A stretch of DNA of 64,000 nt from Pseudomonadota bacterium (GTDB lineage Bacteria > Pseudomonadota > Gammaproteobacteria > Burkholderiales > Burkholderiaceae_C), in assembly GCA_029780695.1 (NCBI GenBank), contig JAKOYD010000086.1, positions 1-64,000 on the forward strand, given 5' to 3'. How positions within the stretch are numbered: the first letter of the stretch is position 1; each line of letters opens with the position of its first letter. Positions 1-13,647 of the stretch are shown here, one piece after another. Under the pieces are notes generated by a model. The model was not told the DNA's origin. It searched no databases and saw only the letters and a list, made by a program, of their open reading frames with translations. The position numbers and the translations under genes are program-made.

Positions 1-119
1 CGGCGGGAAGCATCGATGTCAGGGGCGCCGGGCTGGGCACGGGAGAGGCGCCGGAGCGCTTGCGCCAGCACGATCATCGCATGGCGCTTGTCGATGGCTT
101 CAGGGATGTTCGGTCGCAT
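1..119 (-). CDS. partial hypothetical ORF running off the window start
   Basis: An open frame starts at an ATG at 119 and stays open to the window edge (39 codons seen), beginning MRPNIPEAIDKRHA. It lies downstream of tex on the same strand. No Shine-Dalgarno sequence is obvious and I recognise no family. It may be the start of a real gene or chance coding; too little is visible to decide. Confidence 0.2.
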   Translation of the reverse strand, partial: MRPNIPEAIDKRHAMIVLAQALRRLSRAQPGAPDIDASR

Positions 120-139
120 GAAGAGCGAGACTCGCCAGC

Positions 140-172
140 AGCGTCCGCTCATCGATCGGATGAGCGGACGCT
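140..172. terminator. perfect 14-bp inverted repeat downstream of tex
   Basis: Arms at 140-153 and 159-172 pair perfectly around a 5-nt loop, 35 bases after the tex stop codon in the direction of transcription. No T-run follows on the minus strand, so it is not a textbook intrinsic terminator. It could end or stabilise the tex transcript. Confidence 0.4.
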
Positions 173-207
173 GCCGGCGGGTTCTGTTGCTTGCCCTTGC
201 GGGCGAC

Positions 208-2589
<2,382 letters not shown>

Positions 2590-2772
2590 GGACTTTGCGG
2601 CGCCGTGCGGTGACCGGCGGCGCCCTTGAAAAAAGCGTCGGAGTTTGCCATACGGCGCGGGGTGTTCGCCGGCGTCCACGCCCCCCTGCGTGACCGCGGC
2701 AAACAGCCGGGTGACGAACGCTCGACGAGCCCGCCGCATCCCCCCGTCACGCCACGCGCCGCAGCGCGCCGG

Positions 2773-3684
2773 TCAGGACTGCGCCGTGCGCAAGGCCTTG
2801 CGCAGTTCCACGCCAATCTCGGGCCGCTCGGCAAACGGGTCGGGCGGGTTCTGGATGTTGACGATGGCATCGGTGCGCGACTTGACGTTGCCGAGCGCCC
2901 GCGGGTGGCTGAACACGTAGAACTGGTCCTGCTCGATGGCGTCGAACACCTTGCGCGCGACGTCGGCGGCGGTCACCTTGCCGCTGCCGGTGGCCTTGTC
3001 CGTCATGGCCTGCTGGATGCGCTGGCTGGCCGTCATTTCGGCCGCCGGCATGTCGGCCGGGCGGTTGCGCTCGCTGTTGTGGATGCCGGTGGCCACGAAG
3101 TACGGGCACAGCACGCTGGCGCTGATCTGGTCGGTGACGAGTTTCAGGTCCTGGTACAGCGATTCGGTCAGCGCCACCACGGCGTGCTTGCTGACGTTGT
3201 AGATGCCCATGTTGGGCGGCGTCAGCAGCCCGGCCATGCTGGCGGTGTTGACGATGTGGCCCTGGTACGCCGGGTCGCGGCGGGCGGCGTCCAGCATCAT
3301 GGGCGTAAAGCTGCGCACGCCGTTGACGACGCCCCACAGGTTGACGCCCAGCACCCATTCCCAGTCCTTGACGCTGTTTTCCCAGATCAGGCCGCCGGCA
3401 CCGACGCCCGCGTTGTTGAAGATGAAATGCGGCGCGCCGAAAGCGGCCTTCACCTTCTCGGCCAGACGGTCCATGTCTTCGGGCTTGCTGACGTCCACGC
3501 GGCGCGCCAGCGTGCGTGCGCCGGCGGCGCGAATTTCGGCGTCGGCCGCGTCCAGCGCGTCCTGCTGGATGTCGACCAGCACCACGTTCATGCCGCGCTG
3601 CGCGGCAATGCGCGCGCATTCCAGCCCGAAGCCCGAGCCGGCGCCGGTCAGCACGGCGGTCTTGCCCTTGAAATTGTCGATCAC
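2773..3684 (-). CDS. SDR-family oxidoreductase
   Basis: A 303-residue short-chain dehydrogenase/reductase. The GTG start at 3684 is preferred because AGGAG lies 8 nt upstream and the protein begins VIDNFKGKTAV; the longer frame runs into a repeat element. Seen: the TGAGSGFG cofactor loop, NNAG, and catalytic Ser (NTASMAG) followed by YNVSK (Tyr and Lys). The substrate is unknown. It is the last gene of the minus-strand acyl-CoA cluster, which suggests oxidation or reduction of a hydroxyacyl or related intermediate, but it is separated from the dehydrogenase upstream by a D repeat and may be transcribed separately. Confidence 0.88.
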   Translation of the reverse strand: MIDNFKGKTAVLTGAGSGFGLECARIAAQRGMNVVLVDIQQDALDAADAEIRAAGARTLARRVDVSKPEDMDRLAEKVKAAFGAPHFIFNNAGVGAGGLIWENSVKDWEWVLGVNLWGVVNGVRSFTPMMLDAARRDPAYQGHIVNTASMAGLLTPPNMGIYNVSKHAVVALTESLYQDLKLVTDQISASVLCPYFVATGIHNSERNRPADMPAAEMTASQRIQQAMTDKATGSGKVTAADVARKVFDAIEQDQFYVFSHPRALGNVKSRTDAIVNIQNPPDPFAERPEIGVELRKALRTAQS

Positions 3685-3723
3685 TGGTACATCTCCTGAA
3701 TGTGAATTCGTTGAAACAGCCGA

Positions 3724-3837
3724 ACAGCCGGACGCAGAGGACGCAAAGGATTCGCAAAGGACGCAAAAGGAAAACCCAATTTCTTGGCTGTTCTTTTGCA
3801 TCCTCTGCGCAACTCTGCGTCCTCTGCGTCCGGCTGT
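3724..3837. repeat. repeat D copy 1 (GGACGC-rich inverted repeat)
   Basis: Perfect 22-bp arms at 3724-3745 and 3816-3837 begin acagccggacgcagagg. The interior contains further direct copies of AAAGGACGCAAA-like units. Related elements lie at 30224-30342 and 31967-32084. It fills the gap between the AidB-like gene and the SDR gene and could form a long hairpin in their transcript. Confidence 0.8.
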
Positions 3838-3845
3838 CCTTTTTC

Positions 3846-5504
3846 TTAAACCGGCATCGCGCGCGCCACGATGGCGTCCACGTCGGCCCCCGCGCCCAGC
3901 GTGCCGAACACGTCGTGCCGCTGGGCGATGCGTGAATCGCAGAACGCGCCGAACACCGCTGCTGGCGCGGTCTGCGCCAGCAGGGCGGCCTGCACGATCA
4001 GCGCCACATCGCGCGCCAGCGTGCGCGCCGTGGTCTCGCTGGCGTGGGCGTCGATCAGCATCGGCAGCGCGTCGATGGCGCGGTCGAGCGCCGCGTGCTG
4101 GCCGCGCGCAGGCGCCAGTTCGTGCGCCAGCGCGCCGGCCACATCACCCTTGCGCAGTGCGCGCAGCAAGTCCAGCGCCATGATGTTGCCGGCGCCCTCC
4201 CAGATGCTGTTGACAGGCATCTCGCGGTAGATGCGCGCGGGAATGCCCTCGCCGCCCTCTTCCACATAGCCGTTGCCGCCCAGGCATTCCATGGCTTCCT
4301 GCGCGAACGCACTGCCGCGCTTGCAGATCCAGAACTTGGCAATCGGCGTGAGCACGCGGGCCAGCAGGCTCTCGTGTTCTTCGCCCGCCCGGTCAAATGC
4401 GCGCGCCAGGCGCATCGACAAAGCGGTGGCCGCTTCGCTTTCGAGAGCAAGGTCGGCCAGCACGTTCTTCATCAGCGGCTGCTCGACCAGGCGCTTGCCA
4501 AACGCCTGCCGCTGGTCGGTGTGGTGCAGCGCAATCGACAGCGCCTGCCGCATCAGCCCGCTGGTGCCCAGCGCGCAGTCCAGCCGCGTCATGGTGCCCA
4601 TCGACAGGATTTGCGGCACGCCACGGCCCGGTTCGCCCACCAGCCAGGCAACGGTGTTGTCAAACTCGACCTCGCTGCTGGCGTTGGCCTGGTTGCCCAG
4701 CTTGTCTTTCAGGCGCTGGATGCGCAGCGTGTTGCGCGTGCCATCGGGCAGCACGCGCGGCAGAAAGAAGCACGACAGGCCGCCCTCGCCCAGCCCCTCC
4801 ACATAGGCCAGCACCAGGAAGGCATCGCACATCGGCGCCGAGAGGAACCACTTGTGGCCCGTGAGCCGATAGCGCTCGCCCCAGTCGTCGCGCCCGTCGT
4901 GCACCGCGCGCGTGGTGTTGGCGCGCACGTCGGAGCCGCCCTGCTTCTCCGTCATGCCCATGCCCATGGTCACGCCGGTCTTGTCGCGCCAGACTTTTAG
5001 CTGCGGGTCGTACGCGCGGGCTTCCAGCTTGGGCGCCCAGTCGCGGTGAATGGCGAGGTTGTCGCGCAGCGCGGGCGTCACCGCGTAGGTCATCGAGATC
5101 GGGCACAGAATCGACGGCTCGGCCTCGGTGAACAGCATGAAGCCCGCCGCGCGCTTGACGTGGGCGTGGCCGCTGGCCTGCTCGGCCGCCGCGTACGGCG
5201 TGCCGTGCAGCCCCGCCTCGGCGGCGGCGGTCATCAGCGCGTGGTAGCTGGGGTGGAACTCCACCTCGTCGATGCGATGCCCAAAGCGGTCGTGGCTCTT
5301 GAGCTGCGGCGTGAATACATTGGCCAGCCGCGCGTGGCGCTGCATCTCGGCACTGCCAGCCAACGCGCCCAGCGCCTGCAGCGGCGCAGTGTCCAAACCC
5401 AGCGCGTTGAAGCGGATCGCGTCCTGCAGCGCGCGGTTGCCGCTGAACAGGTTCACGTCGGCCAGCGGCGCGGGCTGGTTGAAGACCTCGTGCGTGGCAG
5501 ACAT
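3846..5504 (-). CDS. aidB: AidB-like acyl-CoA dehydrogenase
   Basis: A 552-residue flavin-dependent acyl-CoA dehydrogenase. The start MSATHEVFNQPAPL was chosen because the HEVFNQP opening resembles E. coli AidB (541 residues) and an AGGAGG-like site lies just upstream. The motif GMTEKQGGSDVRANT is characteristic of the AidB branch, and the C-terminal half has the four-helix dehydrogenase fold (ECLGGNGYVEE). AidB belongs to the alkylation response in E. coli, but homologues in catabolic clusters are often called isovaleryl-CoA-type dehydrogenases. The setting here, 11 nt after a reductase gene in an acyl-CoA block, favours a catabolic or detoxifying role. Substrate not determined. Confidence 0.85.
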   Translation of the reverse strand: MSATHEVFNQPAPLADVNLFSGNRALQDAIRFNALGLDTAPLQALGALAGSAEMQRHARLANVFTPQLKSHDRFGHRIDEVEFHPSYHALMTAAAEAGLHGTPYAAAEQASGHAHVKRAAGFMLFTEAEPSILCPISMTYAVTPALRDNLAIHRDWAPKLEARAYDPQLKVWRDKTGVTMGMGMTEKQGGSDVRANTTRAVHDGRDDWGERYRLTGHKWFLSAPMCDAFLVLAYVEGLGEGGLSCFFLPRVLPDGTRNTLRIQRLKDKLGNQANASSEVEFDNTVAWLVGEPGRGVPQILSMGTMTRLDCALGTSGLMRQALSIALHHTDQRQAFGKRLVEQPLMKNVLADLALESEAATALSMRLARAFDRAGEEHESLLARVLTPIAKFWICKRGSAFAQEAMECLGGNGYVEEGGEGIPARIYREMPVNSIWEGAGNIMALDLLRALRKGDVAGALAHELAPARGQHAALDRAIDALPMLIDAHASETTARTLARDVALIVQAALLAQTAPAAVFGAFCDSRIAQRHDVFGTLGAGADVDAIVARAMPV

Positions 5505-5515
5505 GGCCCCCTCCT

Positions 5516-6532
5516 TCAGATCAGCTTGACCAGCTGCTTGCCGAAGTTCTTGCCCTTGAGCAGGCCCAAGAAGGCCTCGGGCGCGCTGTCGATGCCCTGC
5601 GCGATCGTTTCGCGTGGCTTGAGTTTGCCGGTGGCCACCAGCGTGCCCAGTTCCTTCAGCGCCTCGGGCCACACTTCCATGTGCTCGCTGACGATGAAGC
5701 CCTGGATCAGCAGGCGGTTGACCAGGATCAGCGCAGGGTTCTGCATGGGCAACGGCTGGCCGTCGTAGCCGGCGATCATGCCGCACAGGGCGATGCGGGC
5801 GAAGGCGTTGGTGCGCAGCAGCACCGCGTCCAGGATGTAGCCGCCCACGTTCTCGAAGTAGCCGTCGATGCCGTTCGGGCACGCGTCCTTCAGCGCCTTG
5901 CTCATCGTCTTGACATCCGGGTGCTGGCGGTAGTCGATGCATTCGTCGAAATGCAGTTCTTCGACGGCGTACTGGCACTTTTCGGGGCCGCCGGCAATAC
6001 CGACCACGCGGCAGCCACGCGCCTTGGCAAGCGCGGCAAAGGCGCTGCCCACGGCGCCGGTGGCGGCGCTGACGACCACGGTGGCGCCTTCCTTCGGCGC
6101 GATGATCTTCACCAGGCCGTACCACGCCGTGACGCCCGGCATGCCCACCGCCCCCAGGTAGAACGACAGCGGCACGTGCGTGGTGTCGACCTTGCGCAGC
6201 ATGCCCGGCGCGTTGCCGTCAACCACGCTGTATTCCTGCCAGCCGCCCATGCCGACCACCTTGTCGCCCGCGGCAAACTTGGCGTGCTTGCTGTCCACCA
6301 CCTCGCCCACCGTGCCGCCAATCATCACTTCGCCCAGCGGCTGGCTGGCGGCGTAGCTCTTGCTGTCGTTCATGCGGCCGCGCATGTACGGGTCCAGGCT
6401 GAGGTAATGGTGGCGCACCAGCACTTCGCCGTCTTTCAGCGGCGGCGTGTCGGTGGTGACCAGCTTGAAGTTGCTGGCAACGGCTTCGCCCTGGGGACGG
6501 TTGTCGAGCAGAATCTGGCGGTTTTGCGGCAT
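5516..6532 (-). CDS. NADP-dependent MDR oxidoreductase (CurA-like)
   Basis: A 338-residue zinc-independent medium-chain reductase. It starts MPQNRQILLDNRPQG with the LSLDPYMRGRM motif typical of the leukotriene B4 dehydrogenase/CurA group, and has a Rossmann segment SAATGAVGSAFAALAKARG for NADPH. Such enzymes reduce the double bond of alpha,beta-unsaturated ketones or aldehydes. It is followed 11 nt later by the AidB-like gene, so the two are probably co-transcribed. The physiological substrate is unknown; reduction of enoyl or enone by-products of the surrounding beta-oxidation genes is an inference. Confidence 0.88.
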   Translation of the reverse strand: MPQNRQILLDNRPQGEAVASNFKLVTTDTPPLKDGEVLVRHHYLSLDPYMRGRMNDSKSYAASQPLGEVMIGGTVGEVVDSKHAKFAAGDKVVGMGGWQEYSVVDGNAPGMLRKVDTTHVPLSFYLGAVGMPGVTAWYGLVKIIAPKEGATVVVSAATGAVGSAFAALAKARGCRVVGIAGGPEKCQYAVEELHFDECIDYRQHPDVKTMSKALKDACPNGIDGYFENVGGYILDAVLLRTNAFARIALCGMIAGYDGQPLPMQNPALILVNRLLIQGFIVSEHMEVWPEALKELGTLVATGKLKPRETIAQGIDSAPEAFLGLLKGKNFGKQLVKLI

Positions 6533-6552
6533 GGGTAACTCCTTGTGCTATG

Positions 6553-6602
6553 AATGTAATAGCTGCCTACCCGCCTCTGGCAAGGTCTGGCAGCGGTTGA
6601 AA
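6553..6602 (+). repeat. repeat A copy
   Basis: A short eroded copy (taatagctgcctacccgcct, then a gcaag/gcagcggttgaaa half) lies in the gap between the thioesterase and CurA-like genes. Confidence 0.45.
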
Positions 6603-6611
6603 CGCTAAAAA

Positions 6612-7052
6612 TCAGTCGGTGGGCAGCGGACCCGGGGTGTGGTCCGGCCGCTCGGCCGGCGCCACGTACTTGAAGGTGCCGGTGGCCGTGGCGCACAACT
6701 GGCCCGCCGGGTCGTAGATGGCGCCTTCGACAAACGCCATGGTGCGCGTGCGGTGCAGCAGCTTGCCCTTGCCGACCAGCGGCTCACCGCTTTTCGATGC
6801 CGGCGCGGGCCGCATGAAGCTGGTCTTCATCTCGATGGTGACGATGCCGCTGTCCACATTGGCGCTGCGCGCGGCCGTGGCCATGATGACATCGAGGAAC
6901 GTCATCACCGCCCCGCCATGCGCCACGCCGAACGAATTGCAGTGCTCGGGCCGTGGTGCGAAATGCAGCAACGACTCGCCACCGTCGAAGCGCTCGAGCG
7001 TGAAGCCGAGGTGGTGGACGAACGGGATGACGGCGCCGAAGTCGAGGCTCAT
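6612..7052 (-). CDS. PaaI-family hotdog thioesterase
   Basis: A 146-residue hotdog-fold protein starting MSLDFGAVIPFVHHLG; an in-frame ATG five codons upstream is possible. The core NSFGVAHGGAVMTFLDVIM is the HGG motif of PaaI-type acyl-CoA thioesterases, with a following aspartate. These enzymes hydrolyse acyl-CoA to free acid and CoA, often to release dead-end intermediates. It sits among beta-oxidation genes on the same strand, consistent with CoA recycling. The C-terminus is a short proline-rich tail. Confidence 0.87.
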   Translation of the reverse strand: MSLDFGAVIPFVHHLGFTLERFDGGESLLHFAPRPEHCNSFGVAHGGAVMTFLDVIMATAARSANVDSGIVTIEMKTSFMRPAPASKSGEPLVGKGKLLHRTRTMAFVEGAIYDPAGQLCATATGTFKYVAPAERPDHTPGPLPTD

Positions 7053-7070
7053 TGGGAGCCCCTGCATTCC

Positions 7071-7176
7071 CCCCGCTCCCGCGTGCGGGCGAGGATTGGG
7101 GTGAGGGCGAACGGCGCCTGCGCTTGATGCGCAGCTTGCCCCTCACCCCTGCCCGCTCCCCCGAGGGGCGAGGGAG
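7071..7176. repeat. repeat B copy 1
   Basis: Inverted GC-rich blocks of the CCCTCACCCC / GGTGAGGG type flank a gcgcctgcgcttgatgcgc hairpin, in the gap between the SDR and thioesterase genes. Four related copies occur at 32.9, 34.5, 47.5 and 50.1 kb, three of them inside coding sequence. Confidence 0.75.
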
Positions 7177-7199
7177 AAAAACCCAAGCGCTTCAAGCGA

Positions 7200-7991
7200 T
7201 TACCCACCCGTCACCACACTCACGCCGCCATCCACCGCCAGCCACTGGCCGGTGATGTGCTTGCCGGCGTCGCTGGCGTACAGCAGCGTGATGCCCTTCA
7301 GGTCCTCGTCGTCGCCCAGACGCTTGAGCGGCGAATGCGCGGCGAGCTTTTCCTCGCCCAGTCGCTCCAGCGTGCCGCGCGTCATCTTGCTGGGGAAGAA
7401 CCCCGGGCAGATGGCATTGACCGTGATGCCGTACTTGCCCCATTCGGTGGCCAGCGCGCGCGTGAAGTTGACCACCGCCCCCTTGCTGGTGTTGTAGGCA
7501 ATGGTCGGAATCTCCGGCGGATTGCCACCCAGGCCCGCGATGCTGGCGATGTTGATGATGCGGCCTTGTTTCCGCGCAATCATGCTTTTCTTGGCCACGC
7601 GCTGGCTCAGCAAGAAGTAGCCGCGCACGTTCAGGTTCATCACCTTGTCCCAGGCGTCGAGCGGGTGGTCTTCGGCCGGCGCGCCCCAGGCCGCGCCGGC
7701 GTTGTTGACCAGGACGTCGATGTCACCCATGCGCTCCAGCGTCTCATCGGCCAGGCGGTGGATGTCGGCCTCGACGGCGCAGTCGGCGGCAACCCAGCGC
7801 GCGTCGATGCCGGCGGCCTGCAGATCGGCCACGGCCTTTTCCAGTTCGTCCGCCTTGCGCGAGCTGATCATGACGCGCGCGCCGGCCTCACCCAGCGCAT
7901 GCGCCATCTGCAGGCCCAGTCCGCGCGAGCCGCCGGTGACCAGGGCGGTCTTGCCGGTCAGATCGAACAGTTGTTGGATGGTGCGGGTCAT
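7200..7991 (-). CDS. SDR-family oxidoreductase (3-ketoacyl reductase-like)
   Basis: A 263-residue classical SDR: TGGSRGLG cofactor motif at about 19-26, NNAGAAWG, catalytic Ser in NIASIAG, and YNTSKGA with Tyr and Lys. The PGFFPSKMTR segment and length resemble gluconate 5-dehydrogenase or FabG-like enzymes. It lies between the acyl-CoA dehydrogenase and the thioesterase on the same strand, so a hydroxyacyl-CoA or related oxidoreduction is plausible. The exact substrate cannot be read from sequence. Confidence 0.88.
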   Translation of the reverse strand: MTRTIQQLFDLTGKTALVTGGSRGLGLQMAHALGEAGARVMISSRKADELEKAVADLQAAGIDARWVAADCAVEADIHRLADETLERMGDIDVLVNNAGAAWGAPAEDHPLDAWDKVMNLNVRGYFLLSQRVAKKSMIARKQGRIINIASIAGLGGNPPEIPTIAYNTSKGAVVNFTRALATEWGKYGITVNAICPGFFPSKMTRGTLERLGEEKLAAHSPLKRLGDDEDLKGITLLYASDAGKHITGQWLAVDGGVSVVTGG

Positions 7992-8000
7992 GGGTTCTCC

Positions 8001-8084
8001 GTTGAGCGTTGAGCGTTGAGCGTTGAGCGGGTCGATGAGTCGTTCTGAAGGCTCACGTTGAACGCCGAACGCCCAACGCCAAAC
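8001..8084. repeat. repeat C: GTTGAGC tandem array with an inverted counterpart
   Basis: Four 7-bp units (gttgagc) run at 8001-8029. A diverged inverted set (gaacgcc and caacgcc units) lies at 8057-8084. A related array is built into purL at 32872-32899. It lies just upstream of the SDR start. Confidence 0.7.
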
Positions 8085-8090
8085 CTCTTC

Positions 8091-9926
8091 TCAGAATGCC
8101 GCTTCGGGCATGTCGGCGCACGTCATGTCGCGGCTTTCCACCACGCGCAGCCAGGCGTCGATCTTGGGCAGTTCGTAGTGGAAGAAATAGGCGGTGGTCG
8201 GCAGCACGCCGTACAACTTTGCTCCATTTTTTGGAGCATCTTCGGGCGCGACCAGGGCCAGCTCCAACCACGTCCACGCCAGCACCACATGGCCAAAGGC
8301 CTGCATGTAGGGCACGGCGTTGGCCAGCGCCTCGGACGGATTGCCCGTGGCCCAGGCGGCCTTGGTGACGGCGCCGATCCGCGCCAGCGCCTTGGCGAGC
8401 GCGTTGGCATGGGTCGCCAGCGCGGGCTGCTGAATGGCGCGCTCGATGGTGGCGTTGACGCGCCCGGCCAGCAGTTGCAGCCCGCGCCCGCCTTCCATCA
8501 GCACCTTGCGGCCCAGCAGGTCCATGGCCTGGATGCCGTGCGTGCCCTCGTGGATCATGTTCAGGCGGTTGTCGCGCCAGTACTGCTCCACGGGGAAGTC
8601 GCGCGTGTAGCCGTAGCCGCCGTGGATCTGGATGGCAAGCGAGTTCGCCTCCAGGCAGTTCTCGCTCGGCCAGCTTTTCGCAATCGGCGTGAGCACTTCG
8701 AGCAGCAGGCGCGCTTCGTCGGCGCTTGCGGCATCGCCGGTGTGCTGCTCGTCGACCAGCCTGGCGCAGTACAGCAGCAGCGCCAGCGCGCCTTCGCAAT
8801 AAGCTTTTTGCGCCAGCAGCATGCGCTTGATGTCGGCGTGCTCGATCAGGCGCACGGGCGGCTGCGACGCGTCCTTACCCGCCGCACCGACCGGCCGGCC
8901 TTGCGTGCGCGTCCTGGCGTATTCGAGCGAAGCCTCGTAGCCCGCCAGACCCAGCATGGCCGCGGCCATGCCGATGGCGATGCGCGCCTCGTTCATCATG
9001 TGGAACATGCAGCGCAGGCCCTGGTGCGGCTCGCCGACCAGGTAGCCCACGGCGCCGGCTTGGCCATCGACCTTGAACTGCCCTTCGCCAAAGTTGAGCA
9101 GCGTGTTGGTCGTGCCGCGCCAGCCCAGCTTGTGGTTCAGGCCGGCCAGCGCCACGTCGTTGCGCACGCCGGTCAGTTGCCCTAGCGTATCGACCAGCTT
9201 CTTCGGCACGATGAAGAGCGAAATGCCCTTGACGCCCGGAATCAGCTTGCCGTCCGGCCCCGGAATCTTGGCCAGCACCAGGTGCACGATGTTCTCGGTC
9301 AGCTCATGCTCGCCCGACGAGATCCACATCTTGTTGCCGCGCAGGCGGTAGCGCGGGCCGAGCGGATCGTTCTGATCTTCCAGCACGGCGCGCGTGGTGA
9401 TGTCGCTTAAGGACGAGCCCGCCTGCGGCTCGCTCAGGCACATGGTGCCGGCCCAACGGCCGTTGAATTCGTTGGCGGCAAACACGCGCTGCTGCGCCTC
9501 GGTGCCATGCACCATCAGCAGGTTGGCGTTGCCCACCGTGAGCAGGTTGGAGCCGATGCTGATCGACGCCTTGCCGAAGAAGGCATTGGCCGCCGCTTCG
9601 ACGAGGTACGGCAGCTGCATGCCGCCGTGCTCGTAGTCCTGCGCGGCGGCGAGCATGCCGCTTTCAGCGTAGGCGGCGCGCGCGTCGTGCGTGGCCTGCG
9701 GCAGCACCACGCGCAGGCTGCCGTCGGCATTGGTTTCGGTGCGCGGCTCTTCGGTATCGACGAGGCGGTTGAAGGGCGCGTACTTCTCGCGCGCGATGCG
9801 CTCGCAGGTGTCCATCACCGCGTCGAAGGTCTCGCGCGAGTGCTCGGAAAAGCGCGCGCGCCCGGTCAGCGATTCGGCCTTGAGCCAGTCGTACAGCAGA
9901 AAGTCGAGCGTGGTTCGCAGGTTCAT
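8091..9926 (-). CDS. acyl-CoA dehydrogenase, DmdC-like
   Basis: A 611-residue acyl-CoA dehydrogenase of the long subfamily with an extra C-terminal domain (about residues 470-600), as in DmdC and related enzymes. Seen: the N-terminal FLLYDWLKAE segment, MCLSEPQAGSSL (FAD/substrate loop) and HEGTHGIQAMDLLGRK, which carries the region of the catalytic base. It oxidises acyl-CoA to enoyl-CoA with FAD, passing electrons to ETF. It is the only acyl-CoA dehydrogenase directly in line with the thiolase and FadB-like genes and probably supplies the first oxidation of this pathway. Chain-length or branching preference is unknown. Confidence 0.9.
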   Translation of the reverse strand: MNLRTTLDFLLYDWLKAESLTGRARFSEHSRETFDAVMDTCERIAREKYAPFNRLVDTEEPRTETNADGSLRVVLPQATHDARAAYAESGMLAAAQDYEHGGMQLPYLVEAAANAFFGKASISIGSNLLTVGNANLLMVHGTEAQQRVFAANEFNGRWAGTMCLSEPQAGSSLSDITTRAVLEDQNDPLGPRYRLRGNKMWISSGEHELTENIVHLVLAKIPGPDGKLIPGVKGISLFIVPKKLVDTLGQLTGVRNDVALAGLNHKLGWRGTTNTLLNFGEGQFKVDGQAGAVGYLVGEPHQGLRCMFHMMNEARIAIGMAAAMLGLAGYEASLEYARTRTQGRPVGAAGKDASQPPVRLIEHADIKRMLLAQKAYCEGALALLLYCARLVDEQHTGDAASADEARLLLEVLTPIAKSWPSENCLEANSLAIQIHGGYGYTRDFPVEQYWRDNRLNMIHEGTHGIQAMDLLGRKVLMEGGRGLQLLAGRVNATIERAIQQPALATHANALAKALARIGAVTKAAWATGNPSEALANAVPYMQAFGHVVLAWTWLELALVAPEDAPKNGAKLYGVLPTTAYFFHYELPKIDAWLRVVESRDMTCADMPEAAF

Positions 9927-9991
9927 GGACGAAATCGGCCTCAGGTCGGCGTGGAATCCCGATGCTCAGCTATCTCATCGATAGCAAACGA

Positions 9992-11167
9992 TCACAGCAC
10001 CTCAAAAATGCCCGCCGCGCCCATGCCACCACCGATGCACATGGTCACCGCCACGCGCTTGGCCCCGCGGCGCTTGCCTTCGATGAGCGCATGGCCCGTC
10101 AGCCGCTGGCCGCTCACGCCATAAGGGTGGCCCAGCGCAATGGCGCCGCCGTTCACGTTCAGGCGGTCGGCGGGGATGCCCAGTTTGTCGCGGCAGTACA
10201 GCACCTGCACGGCGAAGGCTTCGTTCAGTTCCCACAGGTCGATGTCGCTGACCTTCAGGCCCAGCTTGGCCAGCACCTTGGGCACGGCGAACACGGGGCC
10301 GATGCCCATTTCGTCGGGCTCGCAGCCGGCCACGGCAAAGCCGAGGAAGCGGCCCATGGGCTTCAGGTTGTGCTTGGCCGCGTAGTCTTCGCTCACCACC
10401 ACGCAGGCGCCGGCGCCATCGCTGAACTGGCTGGCGTTGCCGGCCGTGATCAGGCCGCCGGGCAGCGCGGGCTTGATGCCGCTGATGCCTTCCTTGGTGG
10501 TGCCTTCGCGCGTGCCTTCGTCTTTGGAGACGGTGACTTCCTTGGTGCGCAGGCCCATCACGGGGTCGGCCACGCCGGCGGTGACGGTGATGGCGGCGAT
10601 TTCATCGTCGAACTTGCCCGATGCCTGCGCCGCCACCGCCTTCTGCTGGCTGGCGGCGCCGTATTCGTCCATGGCGTCGCGGCCGATGTTGTAGCGCTTG
10701 GCGACCTGCTCGGCGGTCTGCAGCATGCTCCAGTAAATGGCGGGCACCTTGGCTTCGAGCGCCGGGTCCTTCATCATGTGCAGGTTCATCTCCTGCTGCA
10801 CGCAGGAAATGCTTTCCACGCCGCCGGCGACGAACACATCGGCCTCGCCCGCAATGATGCGCTGCGCGGCCAGCGCGATGGTCTGCAGGCCCGACGAGCA
10901 GAAGCGGTTCACCGTCATGCCCGAGGTGGTGACGGGGCAACCGGCCATCAGCGCGATCTGGCGGCCGATGTTCATGCCGGTGGCGCCTTCAGGGTTGGCG
11001 CAGCCCATGATGACGTCGTCGACGGCACCAAACTCGATGCCCGCGCGCTCGATGGCGTGCTTGACCGCGTGGCCGCCGAGCGTGGCGCCATGCGTCATGT
11101 TGAAGGCGCCCTTCCAGCTCTTGGCGAGCGGCGTGCGGGCGGTGGAAACGATTACGGCGGAAGTCAT
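9992..11167 (-). CDS. acetyl-CoA C-acyltransferase (thiolase)
   Basis: A 391-residue thiolase. Seen: the acyl-accepting cysteine Cys90 in NRFCSSGLQ, the GHPYGVSG motif with catalytic His, and the C-terminal CIGGGMGAA loop with the second cysteine. It cleaves 3-ketoacyl-CoA to acetyl-CoA and a shortened acyl-CoA. The gene follows the FadB-like gene with about 60 nt between them and an A repeat in the gap. With that gene it forms the standard end of beta-oxidation. Confidence 0.93.
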   Translation of the reverse strand: MTSAVIVSTARTPLAKSWKGAFNMTHGATLGGHAVKHAIERAGIEFGAVDDVIMGCANPEGATGMNIGRQIALMAGCPVTTSGMTVNRFCSSGLQTIALAAQRIIAGEADVFVAGGVESISCVQQEMNLHMMKDPALEAKVPAIYWSMLQTAEQVAKRYNIGRDAMDEYGAASQQKAVAAQASGKFDDEIAAITVTAGVADPVMGLRTKEVTVSKDEGTREGTTKEGISGIKPALPGGLITAGNASQFSDGAGACVVVSEDYAAKHNLKPMGRFLGFAVAGCEPDEMGIGPVFAVPKVLAKLGLKVSDIDLWELNEAFAVQVLYCRDKLGIPADRLNVNGGAIALGHPYGVSGQRLTGHALIEGKRRGAKRVAVTMCIGGGMGAAGIFEVL

Positions 11168-11181
11168 TGGTTTGCTCCTGA

Positions 11182-11225
11182 TTCAATAGCTGCCGGCGCA
11201 GATACCGCACCGACCTGACGCTGAT

Positions 11226-11234
<9 letters not shown>
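11182..11234 (+). repeat. repeat A copy overlapping the FadB-like stop codon
   Basis: It starts ttcaatagctgccggcgcag and ends in the last codons of the FadB-like gene. The stop codon of that gene (11226-11228) lies within the repeat-like stretch. Eroded. Confidence 0.45.
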
Positions 11235-13337
<2,103 letters not shown>

Positions 13338-13647
13338 GGGTGCTGGACTCCTGGGTTTCTCGTGAGGGGGCGCGGGTGGTGCGCACCGGGGACAACCGGT
13401 GCATTTTGAAAGATGAAGCGGCTTGCTGCAATGAAGCTTGTCGCCGCAGGGACAAAACCGATCATGGCACGCGCCGCCGGCACGGTGGTCAGCTCACCGC
13501 CCTGGCCGAGACGCGGCCGACGAGGTGCCCGGTGGCGGCGGCCACAGCAGCTGCCACCGGATCGATTGAGGGCGCTGACGCTTGCCAGACAAGCGCACCA
13601 AGCTATTAAAAATATAGTAACGGCGCTGTCGGCGAACGCCAGCGCCG
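13338..13647. other. 310-bp intergenic gap between livF and the FadB-like gene
   Basis: No convincing gene. An inverted A-repeat copy lies at 13566-13611 (tgacgcttgccagacaagcg, then agctattaaaaat). The AT-rich stretch around 13605-13620 could hold a promoter for the beta-oxidation genes, but no good -35/-10 pair was found. Confidence 0.5.

Noticed and set aside
3717..3846. The GGACGC arrays as a CRISPR
   Set aside because: The units are directly repeated without unique spacers, and the whole is one inverted repeat.
8216..8242. tccattttttggagca palindrome inside the acyl-CoA dehydrogenase
   Set aside because: A short chance inverted repeat in coding sequence, unrelated to the A-D families.
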